A DNA stretch of 64,000 nucleotides from Erinaceus europaeus. Taxonomy: Eukaryota > Chordata > Mammalia > Eulipotyphla > Erinaceidae. The stretch lies in NCBI RefSeq assembly GCF_950295315.1, contig NC_080185.1, positions 47,845,237 through 47,909,236 of the forward strand, in the 5' to 3' direction. The translations under genes were made by a program, and so were the position numbers. The notes under the pieces are model-generated. The model saw nothing but the letters and a program-made list of their open reading frames with translations. It was not told the origin of the DNA and did no database searches. Positions 1-11,186 of the stretch are shown here, piece by piece (within the stretch, counting starts at the first letter, position 1; the number at the start of each line of letters is the position of its first letter).

Positions 1-19
1 GCGGGTCTCTGCCCTCTCG

Positions 20-36
20 TGCGCCCAACGTGGGAC
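20..36 (+). other. Retroviral primer-binding site, tRNA-Lys1,2 type
   Basis: TGCGCCCAACGTGGGAC matches the lysine-1,2 PBS of betaretrovirus-like elements except for one missing G and one substitution near the end. It sets the 5' end of the internal region. Confidence 0.7.
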
Positions 37-1725
37 CTAACCCGCCCATCCCCCAGATAAGTAAAGCCGTTTGGCTACCTATCCACTATGGGCTGCCTTT
101 ATACTTATGAAGAGGTTTCCCAAAGTGTCTACTCTTTCTTCATGAGACAGTTTCTCTGTCTCTGGAACATTTTGCTCTGGGCCACACTTTGGTTCTCTGA
201 CCAGGAACTTTGGTTCCCATGACCGTGATTGTAGAGCTTGGGAGATGCACGGAGATTTCTCCTGGGACTTTCTGGACTTCCTCTCCCATGTTTCCCATAA
301 AGAAGGACTACTCTAACTTGAAGAGCATTCTCCAGTACCCTGGCAGTCCCCAAGAATGGAGACACATGATTATTTCTACCCTCCTGATTCAATTCTTTCT
401 TTGATGGGAAGATATTTTCAAAAATGGGTGCCTTCAGCAATCTCACAGGAACCGGTTAAAAGCACCCTAAATGGAATTTTGAGGAGCTTTTTGGACTAGG
501 ACTCCCTCTGGGGGATTCATGATACAACATAGTGGAATCTAATAATCTGGTTCAAGTTGCATTTCGTAAGGAAGTGATTTAAATGACTGAATTTTTGTAT
601 GACCCATTTTTCTGTGAGTATTCTGAAATTTAATTGACTTAAAAAAATGTTGGACGCAGCCATGATTTCTAGAGACATCCAGAAACAATCCAAAAAATTG
701 TTTTTTTCTCTTGATTTTTTACATCTTGGAAACGTTTAATCCTGAAAACTGTATGAGTATAGGCAGAGTAGAAAGTGCGATGGTTATGCTAATGATTCTC
801 ATGCCTGAGGCTTCTAACCATGGTTCTTCTGTTTACCTTTCCACATTTTATTGAGTTTAAACTGTTTAAACAACCTTAAAAATAATACTATAAAGGACTT
901 CCAAGATTATAAAGGTACTTAAACCAATTATAATGGAGTTATCAGTTATAGCAAACTTCTAATCTGCTACAAGTTTTGCTTCACAAGTAAGTGAATTACA
1001 GCTGTCAAGTCTTCACATGAAAAAGCATCTGCTCAAATGGAACCCCTGGAAATCCATTTGCTCCCCTGTCCTCTGACAGCACCCACAAGATGGCATGACT
1101 ACAACACACCCCCCAAAACCAATGATGTGACCTGGCATGACCTGAAGAAACTGATTCACAGACTCCAAAGCTCACTCTCTACAGAAAAGCAGAATTCCAG
1201 TGGCTGACCTTCCCCATGGAGGTAGACGTGCAGCGTTTAATCCCCTGGCATTTCTTCCGTGGACATCTGCTTTGGACTGACACTTCTATTGGACTTACTG
1301 GCACCCCTCTTGGACACTTTACACAACTTTACAGCAACTTCCCTTTACGCTGCTGGGTTTCTCAAAGACTGACTGCAGCAGCCCATGGACTTTGCAGCCA
1401 GAGCCTTGGGACTCTATAGGCAACGTACCCTCACCTGCAGGCCTTGTCCCCAGAGGTAGGAAACCCCCCCTCCTTACTCAGTCATGCCCAGAGAGGCAGG
1501 AAATGCCCTTTGAGACAATAGATGCCCCCAGAGGCAAGAAACGCCCTTTCATCTGCTAGACCCTGCCCCTTGAGGCAGGAAACGCCCCTCAGGCCTCCCC
1601 TTGGCATCACACTGGTTCTTGCTGCTCTCTTACTTGTTCATCCATGTCTTGTGCCAGTTCTTTTGAAAATGCCTGTACGATATAGGTCTGTTCACCCCAC
1701 ACTCCTGATACTATGGCCACTAGTT

Positions 1726-1742
1726 AAAAAGGAAGGGGGAAA
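1726..1742 (+). other. Polypurine tract before an LTR
   Basis: AAAAAGGAAGGGGGAAA is an all-purine run ending exactly where the LTR starts with TG, as expected of a retroviral plus-strand primer. Confidence 0.8.
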
Positions 1743-2062
1743 TGCTGGTCTGCTTCTAAGTTCTGCTTCTAAGACCCCTTCTGTTGCATTGCTTGTTGCT
1801 GTGGTCTATTTACACAATCATTGTTTTGCCTGCATTGGTTTAATCCCCACTGGTTCACGCTCTTTTTCCTTCTCCACACCCCTTATCCTACGTACATCCT
1901 CTTCCAACCTGACACTTCCACCTCAGGAGACATATAAGGACAGGATTGTGATTAGAGATAGATTGAACTGCATCCCCGCTCATCAATAAAGATTGAACTG
2001 CATTCCCCGCTCAGCCATGAGTCCCTGGTCATCTCTCTCCCACCCACGAAGCTAGCCTGGCA
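1743..2062 (+). mobile_element. ERV LTR, about 320 bp
   Basis: It starts with TG after the polypurine tract and ends with CA. AATAAA lies at 1985-1990. A 22-bp stretch ending CCCCGCTCA is duplicated around that signal (about 1963-2012). It is at least the 3' LTR of the element on its left. Confidence 0.75.
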
Positions 2063-2064
2063 TA

Positions 2065-2083
2065 TGGCACCTGAAACAGGGAC
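2065..2083 (+). other. Second primer-binding-site-like sequence, tRNA-Lys3 type
   Basis: TGGCACCTGAAACAGGGAC starts two bases after the LTR and differs from the lysine-3 PBS by two substitutions and one inserted A. It would mark this LTR as a 5' LTR as well. Only a few tens of bases of possible internal sequence follow before L1. Confidence 0.5.
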
Positions 2084-2111
2084 TGGCAAGTCTGTGTTTT
2101 AAAAAGTTCTA

Positions 2112-2970
2112 GACATATGATCAATTTTCCCCTCTCATATTAATTGAATAGTGATTTATGTGACTACACTTTAATAGAAGTGTACATAAACACCATTCCC
2201 ACCACCAAAAGACTGTGTACCACAACTTTCTTAGCCATCGACCAGTCACTAAGCATATGGGTTGCTTCCATGTTTGGACTATAGCAGTACATAAAAAAGT
2301 TATACACCATGCACAAGTGAGATTTATCCTAGGGATGCAAGACTGGTCAATATACATATGTCAATAAATGTGATTCACTACATCAGCAAAAGGAAACCCA
2401 AAAACCACATGATTATCTTAACAGATGCAGAGAATGTCTTCAACAAGTTCCAACATCCCTTCATGATGAAAACATTAAAAATAATGGGAATAGATGGAAA
2501 ATCCCTCAAACTACTATAATCGATACACAACAGTCCAATAGTCAACATGATACTCAATGGAGAGAAATTGAAAAATTTCCTTTTCAGTCAGGTACAAGAG
2601 AGGGCTGCCCATTGTCTCCACTACTATTCAACATAGTCTTAGAAGTCCTAGCCACAGCAGCTAGACAAAAAGAAAAAGATTAAAGGGATACAGAATTGAA
2701 GAGAAGTGAACTGCCAACTGTTTGCACACGATATGACAATACACATATAAAATCCAAAGGAATCCAGTAGGAAACTCCTGGAAATTATCAAGCAATATAA
2801 TAAGCTGGCAGGCTACAAAATCAACATATAAAAAAATCAGTGGCATTTCTTTATGCAAACACCAAGCCAAAGGAAGAAACCCAGAAATTGATTCCATTCA
2901 CTAGAGCAGCAAAAACCATCAAATATCTAGGGATAAACCTAACAAAGGAAGTGAAAGACCTAAATACCTA
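2112..2970 (-). mobile_element. Old L1 fragment with internal inversion
   Basis: 2112-2292 is minus-strand L1: a piece of 3' UTR joined to the ORF2 C-terminus with about 300 bp missing. 2293-2970 is plus-strand ORF2 reverse-transcriptase region (motifs like GFIPGMQ and the DAEKAFDK block), frameshifted. The downstream piece reads minus and the upstream piece plus. That is the order expected of a minus-strand L1 with a 5' inversion, although about 1 kb between the two pieces is missing. Confidence 0.75.
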
Positions 2971-3901
2971 CTTGATGGCTTTAAATGCTCCTGGTACGTT
3001 AAGTATTAGAAGGCCTATCTGGAGACCAGATACATGTCAGAGCTAAGACCAGATGCTGGTTCCAGTGCAAATCAATGTATTTAAGATTTTCTTCCTAAGA
3101 ATTTTAAACTGTTCTTGCTCTATTATCTCTCTCTCTCTCTCTCACTCTCTCTCTCCTACTTTCTTTTTAGAAAACAAATTATTTAGAACTGTTTAAATAA
3201 TCTAAGCCCAAAATCAGAATTCAGTTCCTTTTTCTTTTAATCAATCACTACTCATTTCTTGCTTATGGTGATGACAGTAACCAAACCTGGAATGACTTAG
3301 GCATGATATTCTTTTGCATAAGCATTATTCCTGCTCAGTTACATTTTTTGTTTTGCTCAGTAATTCAGAAAAAAATTTCAAAATCTCATATCATGAGTAA
3401 AAATGTATGAATTTTTCTCCACAATTTTAATAATTTTGCTTGTATATTGAGTCACTCTCATTACATTCATACAACTTAGGATCAATATTTTTTTTCTGAA
3501 TCAACTGATATTTTTATTATTTTGAAGTAACTTTTTATCTGGAATAGTTCCTGTCTTTATTTTAAACAGAAGGAGATAGATGATAGATAGATAGATAGAT
3601 AGATGATAGATAGCAAGAATCTAAGTGTACTTAGATAAAATTATCCATTTTCCACATCTGATTCTCTATATTTTGAAATGGTTTCTCATGCTCCCCTCTC
3701 TCCCAGGTGATATCTGACTACCTTGACTTATTTTTAGCAAAAATCTTGTTAGATAAACTTAGCCAGATACACCTTTATAGTTTTTAGTAATTTGTTATCT
3801 CCTGATTTCCCACCTGTTTCGCTGCTACTCTGCTATATTCTCACATGGAATCTTGAATCAACCTCTCTCTCCCCTACTACAAGATAACATTTATTTTAAA
3901 G
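2971..3901. other. Unique AT-rich sequence with two microsatellites
   Basis: No gene seen. It contains a (TC)n run at 3126-3155 and a (GATA)n run at 3574-3614. Confidence 0.6.
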
Positions 3902-4040
3902 TCTTTTTTTTTTTTTTTTTTTACCAGAGCACGGTTCAGTTCTGGCTTATGGTTGTGCAGGAGATTGAACCCAGGTTTCTGGAGTCTGAGGCATGAGAAT
4001 CTGTTTGCATAACCATTATGTTAGCTACCCACCACCCTTA
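3902..4040 (-). mobile_element. SINE, second family (GGTTATGC type), minus strand
   Basis: A 20-base T run (poly-A tail on the minus strand) is followed by the reverse complement of the head that reads CATAATGGTTATGC...CTCATGCCTGAGGCT in other copies here. Confidence 0.75.
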
Positions 4041-4970
4041 TAAAACCACATTACTATAGTTCTGGTACCTATCACTTCATCTTTAAGAAGTCCCAGTTAG
4101 ATTTTTTTCTATAACTGTGGATGTACTCGTATAGCTATATATACAAGCATATATTTTTCTATGTGTTTTGCTTTTAAGTGATTTTTTTTCATTTTTATTC
4201 ATGTTTTCCTACTTGTGCTAGACAATGACATCACTTTCTAATCCCTCATGCAGTTAACCATTTAACACACAAGTCACTAGTATTGCAGTAATGAGAGAAT
4301 ACTGCCAGGGAAGCCATACACCCCAGTTTAACTTAACACTTTGTTTTCCAGCATCTTCTTTGTTTTGGGAACCTGAGGACAGCTTAATATTTGTTGTTAG
4401 TGCTGTCATGAATTTGAAACATCTGTTCTTAACTTGGATAATACACTGTGCTGAGCTCATCATGTGCTGAGCTTTTTAAAATAATGAAATACTTATGTCC
4501 AGAATCCAGCACAACTAAATCCAGATTTCTGAGGCTGAGATTCAGTTAAGTTTGAGAATTGCATATTTAGAGGAAGAATATTTTTTCCTTCTTGTAGATT
4601 CTTTTGCAAAGTGATATAAGTCAGAATAAAAGGAGAAAGAAAGTTTGATTTTTAAGTAATGGAACCTCAAAGATATGAGAACAAAAGAAAATGATCAAAA
4701 TAGGTACTTTCTTATACCTTTTATACAAAGAAACAATACATGAGTGACAAAGATTGGGCTATGGATAATTATTGAGGAAGTAACAAGACTTGTTCGTATT
4801 GTCTTCATGGCTCCAGATTCCCTATTTCTGTTGACAAAATCTTTTTTTTTTCCTGGTAAACAGAGGGTGCTTTTCACATGTGACATTTAATTACTACTTG
4901 CAAGGGAGTAAAAGGAGCAGCAGTCCATCCTTCTTGTATTGGCTGCTTTTTGAGATACTTTAGTTTAAAA
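4041..4970. other. Unique AT-rich sequence
   Basis: No gene, RNA or recognisable repeat seen. Confidence 0.5.
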
Positions 4971-4974
4971 TAAT

Positions 4975-6930
4975 CACTATAGGTTGTGGGGACAGAGGAA
5001 CCCTTCTACACTGCTGGTGGGAATGTAAATTGGTTTAACCTCTGTGGCGAGCAGTCTGGAGAACTCTCACAAAGCTAGACAAGGACCTTCCATATGACCC
5101 AATAATTCCTCTCCTGGGGATATACCCCAATGACTCCATAACACCCAACCAAAAAGATATGTGCACACCTATGTTAATAGCAGCATAATAGATAAAACCT
5201 GGACGCAACCCAGGTGCCCAACAACAAATGAGTGGCTGAAAAGCTGTGGTATATATACACATTGGAATACTATGCAGCTATTAATAACAGTGAACCCACT
5301 TTCTCTGGCCCATCTTGGATGGAGCTAGAAGGAATTATGTTAAGTGAACTAAGTCAAAAATATAAAGATGAGTAGGAGATAATCCCACACATAAACAGAA
5401 GCTGAGAAAGAAGAACAGAAAGGGAAACTAAAAGAAGGAATTGACTGAATTTGGAGTAGGGCACCAAAGTAAAAACCCTGGGGTGAGGGTGAGCATGGAT
5501 GCTCGGCTTTCTGGGGTGGGGGGTGGGGTGGGATGGGACACAGTCTTTTGGTGGTGGGTAAGGTGTTTATGTACAGTCCTATTAGTTTGTAGTCAAATAA
5601 ATCACTATTTAATTAATATGGGAGAGGAACAATTGATTGTATGTCTCAAACATTTTAAAGCACAGACTGAGTCTTTTTAATACATAGGATGAGTCTTTGA
5701 TATGTTGACTCTCTTAAAAGCCTAGACTAGGGAGAATAGAAGAAACAAGTGGCACAGCTATATACAAATAATGTCAAAGGATGTAAATTATGGGGATTTT
5801 GGGTATGATACAGCAAACCCTAAGAAAGGGATTTTTCAAAGTTAACCCAATTGCCAAAAAATGTGATTGTAGCAATAACTACCTATTGTCTTCATTTAAA
5901 ATTTTTTTTTTATTTAAGAAAGGATTAATTAACAAAACCATAGGGTAGGAGGGGTACAACTCCACACAATTCGCACCACCCAATCTCCATAACCCACCCC
6001 CTCCCATGATAGCTTTCCCATTCTCTATCTCTCTGGGAGCATGGACCCAGGGTCATTGAGGGTTGCAAAAGGTAGAAGGTCTGGCTTCTGTAATTGCTTC
6101 CCCGCTGAACATGGGCGTTGACTGGTTGGTTCATACTCCCAGTCTGCCTCTCTCTTTCCCTAGTAGGGTGGGTCTCTGGGGAGCTCCAGGACACATTGGT
6201 GGGGTCTTCAGTCCAGGGAAGCCTGGCCAGCATCCTGATGGCATCTGGAACCTGATGATTGAAAACAGAGTTAACATACGAAGCCAAACAAATTGTTGAG
6301 CAATCATGGACCCAAAGCTTGGAATAGTGGAGAGGAAGTGTTAGGGAGGTACTCACTGCAAACTCTAGTGTACTTCTGCTTTCAGGTATATATTTTGCAG
6401 TAGTTTATGGATACGTGTGCACATAAGCTCTCTCTCACAGAAACTGGTGTATATCTAGGTTATGGGACTTTGTTAGAAAGTGAACCACCTGCGATGAAAT
6501 TAGAGTGTACTATAAAAGGAAAGTTCTCACCCGAGTAATGAAGCTGAAGGGTTGTCATTCCACACGTGAAGTCTCTGGACACCGTCTGAGGTCAAGCATG
6601 TTGAGGTGGCAATCGTTGCATTGGTTAGGTTGTGATTGGCGGATGCAATATTATTTGGTATGGATTGGGAGAGGCATATGGGAAAGTGAGCCCTATCCAA
6701 GGGTTCCAGGACTGGGGGAAGTAGGGGCTCTATAGTGGAGATGTGAGGTTCCTGCTGTCGTAGGGTTCAAAAAGACAATCGATAATTAACGTTATCATCA
6801 CATTATTTGGTAATTGGGTTAACTATTGTCTTCTTAACTTTAAGACAGCAGGAACCTCCCACTTCCTCTATGGAGCCTATATTTCCCCCTGTCCTGGAAT
6901 CTCTAGGGTGAGGCTCACTTTCTATTCTCT
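4975..6930 (+). mobile_element. L1 ORF2 C-terminus and 3' UTR, split by another L1
   Basis: 4981-5380 encodes the Cys/His-rich ORF2 C-terminus ([13 protein letters not shown]) with stops. The 3' UTR follows to 5893, is interrupted by the minus-strand insertion 5894-6822, and resumes at 6834-6930 (GACAGCAGGAACCT block) before meeting minus-strand ORF2 sequence. Confidence 0.8.
5894..6822 (-). mobile_element. 5'-truncated L1 3' UTR inserted in another L1
   Basis: Minus-strand L1 3' end with its poly-A tail (T run 5903-5911). It is flanked by an exact 11-bp target-site duplication, CTATTGTCTTC, at 5883-5893 and 6823-6833. The host is the homologous part of a plus-strand L1 3' UTR. Confidence 0.85.
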
Positions 6931-7118
6931 TAAAGAAGCTTGGTGGGACTTTGATGGGTATTGAATTAAATTTGTATATGTCTCCGGGGAGAATAATCAT
7001 TTTGATGATATTTATTCTTCCAATCCATGAGCATGGGATATCTTTCCATTTCTTGGTATCAGTTTCTATTTCCTTGAGTAGCGACTCATAGTTTTCAGTA
7101 TACAAGTCTTTCACTTCT

Positions 7119-7205
7119 CCCAACCAAGTACTAACCAGGCCTGACCCTGCTTAGCTTCCGAGATCAGACGAGATAGGGCATGTTCAGGGTGGTATGGCCA
7201 TAGAC
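7119..7205 (-). pseudogene. 5S rRNA retropseudogene, 3'-truncated
   Basis: On the minus strand this reads from the exact 5' end of vertebrate 5S rRNA (GTCTAYGGCCATACCACCCT) through the internal promoter A box (AAGCTAAGCAGGGT) and box C region (TGGTTAGTACTTGG), then stops at about nucleotide 87 of 121. A few substitutions are present. There is no A tail. An exact 17-bp duplication, ACAAGTCTTTCACTTCT, flanks it at 7102-7118 and 7204-7220, so it was inserted by target-primed reverse transcription into an older L1. The last two bases overlap the duplication. Confidence 0.9.
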
Positions 7206-7255
7206 AAGTCTTTCACTTCTTTAGTCAACTTCATTCCTAGGTATTTGATTGATTT

Positions 7256-7313
7256 TTTTTTCTTTGTGCCATGTGTGCCTAACCGGCTGCACTACTGCCC
7301 AACTCCCAATATT

Positions 7314-7344
<31 letters not shown>

Positions 7345-7717
7345 TATTTATTTTTTATTTAAGAAAGGATTAATTAACAAAACCATAGGGTAGGAGGGGT
7401 ACAACTCCACACAATTCCCACCGCCCAATCTCCATATCCCACCCCCTCCCTCGATAGCTTTCCCATTCTCTATCCCTCTGGGAGCATGGACCCAGGGTCA
7501 TTGTGGGTTGCAGAAGGTAGAAGGTCTGGCTTCTGTAATTGCTTCCCCGCTGAACATGGGCGTTGACTGGTCGGTCCATACTCCCAGTCTGCCTCTCTCT
7601 TTCCCTAGTAGGGTGGGTCTCTGGGGAAGCTGAGCTCCAGGACATATTGGTGGGGTCTTCAATCCAGGGAAGTCTGGCCGGCATCCTGATGACACCTGGA
7701 ACCTGGTGACTGAAAAG
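7256..7717 (-). mobile_element. L1 3' end fused to a SINE head, one insertion
   Basis: Read on the minus strand: 5'-truncated L1 3' UTR, an A-rich tail with repeated AATAA units (7310-7365), then only the first 46 bases of a tRNA-derived SINE (7262-7307), then a second A run (7254-7261). The whole unit lies between exact 20-bp copies of CCTAGGTATTTGATTGATTT at 7236-7255 and 7718-7737. Confidence 0.85.
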
Positions 7718-7761
7718 CCTAGGTATTTGATTGATTTAGCTGAAACAGTAAATAGGAGTGA

Positions 7762-10700
7762 TAAAGAATCCAGCAGAAAACTACTGGAAGTTATTAGGCA
7801 ATATAGCAAGGTGTTAGGCTACAAAATCAGTGTACAAAAATCAGTGGCATTTCTTTATGCAAACACTAAATCTTAAGATGAAGAAGACATCCAGAAATCA
7901 CTCCCACTTACTGTTTCAGCAAAATCAATCAAATACCTAGGAATAAAGTTGACCAACGAAGTGAAAGATGTGTATACTGAAAACTATGAGTCTCTACTCA
8001 AGGAAATAGAAACTGATACCAAGAAATGGAAAGATATCCCATGCTCATGGATTGGAAGAATAAATATCATCAAAATGAATACTCTCCCCAGAGCCATATA
8101 CAAATTTAATGCAATACCTATTAAAATTCCACCAAGCTTCTTTAAGAGAATAGAACAAACACTACAATCATTTATCTGGAACCCGAAAACACCTAGAATT
8201 GCCAAAACCATCTTGAGGAAAAGAAACAGAAATGGAGGCATCACACTCCCAGATCTCAAACTATATTATAAAGCCATTATGATCAAAACAGTATGGTACT
8301 GGAGCAAAAACAGGCACACAGACCAGTGGAACAGAATTGAAAGCCAATAAATAAATCCCAACACCTATGGACATCTAATCTTTGATAAGGGGGCCCAAAG
8401 GATTAAATGGAAGAAGGAGGCTCTCTTCAATTAGTGGTGAGGGGAAAATTGGGTTGTAAAATGCAGAAGAATGAAATCGAACCACTTTATCTCACCAGAA
8501 ACAAAAATCAACTCCAAATGGATCAAAGACATGAATGTTAGACCAGATACAATCAAATACTTAGAGGAAAACATTGGTAAAACACTTTCCCACCTACACA
8601 TCAAGGATATATTCGATGATATAAAAACAATTGCAAGAAAGACTAAAGCAGAAACAAACCAATGGGACTACATCAAATTGAAAAGCTTCTGCACATCCAA
8701 AGAAACTATTAAACAAACAAAGAGACCCCTCACAGAATGGGAGAACATCTTCACATGCCATACATCAGACAAGAAACTATCACCAAAATATACAAAGAGC
8801 TCAGCAAACTTAGCACCAGAAAAGCAAACGACCCCATCCAAAAATGGGCAGAGGATATTAACAAAACATTCACTACAGAGGAGATCCAAAAGGCTAACAA
8901 ACATATGAAAAACTGCTCTAGGTCACTGATTGTCAGAGAAATGCAAATTAAAACAACATTGAGATACCACCTCACTCCTGTAAGAATGGCATACATCAAA
9001 ACGGACAGCAGCAATGAATGCTGGAGAGGCTGTGGGGACAGAAAACCCTTTTACATTGCTGGTGGGAATGTAAATTGGTCCAGCCTCTATGGAGAGCAGT
9101 CTGGAGAACTCTCAGAAGGCTAGACATGGACCTTCCATATGATCCAGTAATTCCTCTCCTGGGGTTATACCCCAAGGACTCCATAACACCCAACCAAAAA
9201 GAGGTGTGTACTCCTATGTTCATAGCAGCACAATTCATAATAGCTAAAACCTGGAAGCAACCCAGGTGCCCAACACCAGATGAGTGGCTGAGAAAGCTGT
9301 GGTATATATACACAATGGAATACTATGCAGCTATCAAGAACAATGAACCCACCTTCTCTGACCCATCTTGGACAGAGCTAGAAGGAATTATGTTAAGTGA
9401 GATAAGTCAGAAAGATAAAGATGAGTATAGGATGATCCCACTCATCAACAGAAGTTGAGAAATAATATCTGAAAGGGAAATTAAAAGCAGGATCTGACTA
9501 AATTGAAAGTAGGGCACCAAAGTAAAAACCCTGTGGTGAGGGGTAGACATGCAGCTTCCTGGTCCGGTGGGGGTTGGGGGGTGGTTGGGTAGGATGGGAC
9601 ACAGTCTTTTGGTGGTGGGAATGGTGTTTATGTACATTCCTAGTTAAGTGTAGTCATGTAAATAACTAGTTAATTAATATGAAAAGGGAAAAAATAATTG
9701 TATGTCTCAAAGTTTTTAAAACACAGACTGAGATTTCTTAATATATAGGCTGTGTAATTGATATGCAGACTCTCTCAAAAGCCTAGACCAAGTAGATCAG
9801 AAGCAACCAATGGCACAGCTACACACAAGATACTGGGTACTATAGAGCAAACCCTAACAAAAGGACTTTTCAAAGTTAACCCAATTACCAAATTATGTGA
9901 TGATAACATTAACTATCAATTTTCTTTTTGAACCCCAATACAGCAGGAACCTCACATCTCCAATATAGAGCCTACATTTCCCCCAGTCCTGGAACCTTAG
10001 GATAGGGCCCACTTTCCCGCATGCCTCTCCCAATCCATATCAAATAATATTGCATCTGCCAATCACAACCTAATCAACGCAACGATTGCCACCTCAACAT
10101 GCTTCACTTCAGACTGTGTCCAGAGACTTCACGTGTGGAATGACAACCCTTCAGCTTCATGACTCAGGTGAGACCTTTCCTTTCATAGTATTCTCTAATT
10201 CCATCCCAGATGGATCACTTTCTAACATAATCCCAAAACCTAGATATAGACCAGTTTCTGTGAGAGTGAGCATATGTTCACACATATCCATAAACTACTG
10301 CAAAATATATACCAGGTGGTTCACTTTCTAACAACATCCCAAAACCTAGATATAGACCAGGTTCTGAGAGAGATAGCATATGTTCACACATACCCATAAA
10401 CTAGTGCAAAATATATACCTGAAAGCAGAAGTATATTAGTGTTTTCAGTGAGTACCCCCCATCACTTTCTCTCCACTATTCCAACCTTTGGGTCCATGAT
10501 TGCTCAACAATTTGTTTGGCTTTGTATGTTATCTCTCTTTTCAGCCACCAGGTTCCAGATGCCATCAGGATGCTGGCCAGGCTTCCCTGGACTGAAGACC
10601 CCACTAATGTGTCCTGGAGCTCCCCAGAGACCCACCCTACTAGGGAAAGAGAGAGGCAGACTGGGAGTATGGACTGACCAGTCAACGTCCATGTTCAGCG

Positions 10701-10905
10701 GGGAAGTAATTACAGAAGCTAGACCTTCCACCTTCTGCAACCCACAATGACCCTGGGTCCATGCTCCCAGAGGGATAGAGAGTGGGAAAGCTATCAGGGG
10801 AGGGGATGGGATATGGAGATTGGGTGGTGGGAATTGTGTGGAGTTGTACCCCTCCTACCCTACGATTTTGTTAATTTATCCTTTCTTAAATAAAAAATAA
10901 ATTTA
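7762..10905 (+). mobile_element. L1, 5'-truncated, with ORF2 tail and full 3' UTR
   Basis: ORF2 sequence from just after the RT catalytic region to its C-terminus at about 9458 is present but frameshifted near 7875, 8350, 8900 and 9000. The 3' UTR runs from 9458 to the CTTAAATAAA end and A-rich tail at 10885-10905. It carries a 106-bp tandem duplication (10208-10419) that other copies here lack. Confidence 0.9.
10208..10419 (+). repeat. 106-bp tandem duplication in an L1 3' UTR
   Basis: Units 10208-10313 and 10314-10419 both run from a GGTTCACTTTCTAACA-like start to AAAATATATACC. The L1 copies at 20.9 kb and 41.3 kb have one unit. Confidence 0.85.
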
Positions 10906-11186
10906 AATTAAAAAATAGGTAGCAAGACCATAGCTTCTCACTAAACCACTGAAGTGTGGAGCTACTCTAGTTGTTCATTCTTAAGCACTTGCCTTCTAAT
11001 GTTCACCCCAATCTTCTTAGTGACCCATAGCAATTATTTTTACTTTTATCAGTATTTGACTTTTTTTAAAGCAATAAATGCAATCAATACTGTGGGGATT
11101 AATATAAATTTTTTTTCCTTTGGAGTTTTTAAATAGTTTCACTGAGATATAATCTACATGTGTGAAGATGATCATAAAAGTAAAGA
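10906..11186. other. Unique sequence
   Basis: No gene or clear repeat seen. Confidence 0.5.

Larger units (their letters stand above)
1..1742 (+). mobile_element. Endogenous retrovirus internal region, decayed and short
   Basis: The left edge carries a lysine-tRNA primer-binding-site-like sequence (20-36), and the right end carries a polypurine tract (1726-1742) directly before an LTR. Between them is only about 1.7 kb, too little for gag, pol and env, so this is an internally deleted or non-autonomous provirus. A possible gag start (ATGGGTGCC, about 425) meets a stop within about 12 codons. Near 1450-1590 an imperfect motif like CAGAGGCAGGAAACGCCC recurs about four times. A hydrophobic open stretch at about 1600-1690 could be an envelope transmembrane remnant, but this is weak. 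The 5' LTR would lie left of base 1. Confidence 0.7.
6931..7760 (-). mobile_element. L1 ORF2 fragment, minus strand, with two insertions
   Basis: Pieces 6931-7118, 7221-7255 and 7738-7760 join into one stretch of ORF2 downstream of the reverse transcriptase core. They are split by a 5S rRNA retrocopy and by an L1/SINE chimera, each with its own target-site duplication. It abuts the next plus-strand L1 head to head at about 7760. Confidence 0.85.

Noticed and set aside
1522..1989. 155-codon open frame in the ERV
   Set aside because: It runs through the polypurine tract into the LTR, which no retroviral gene of this layout would be expected to need. Its hydrophobic part might be an envelope remnant but the frame as a whole is not a gene.
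7119..7205. Functional 5S rRNA gene
   Set aside because: It is truncated near nucleotide 87, carries substitutions and has insertion-site duplications.
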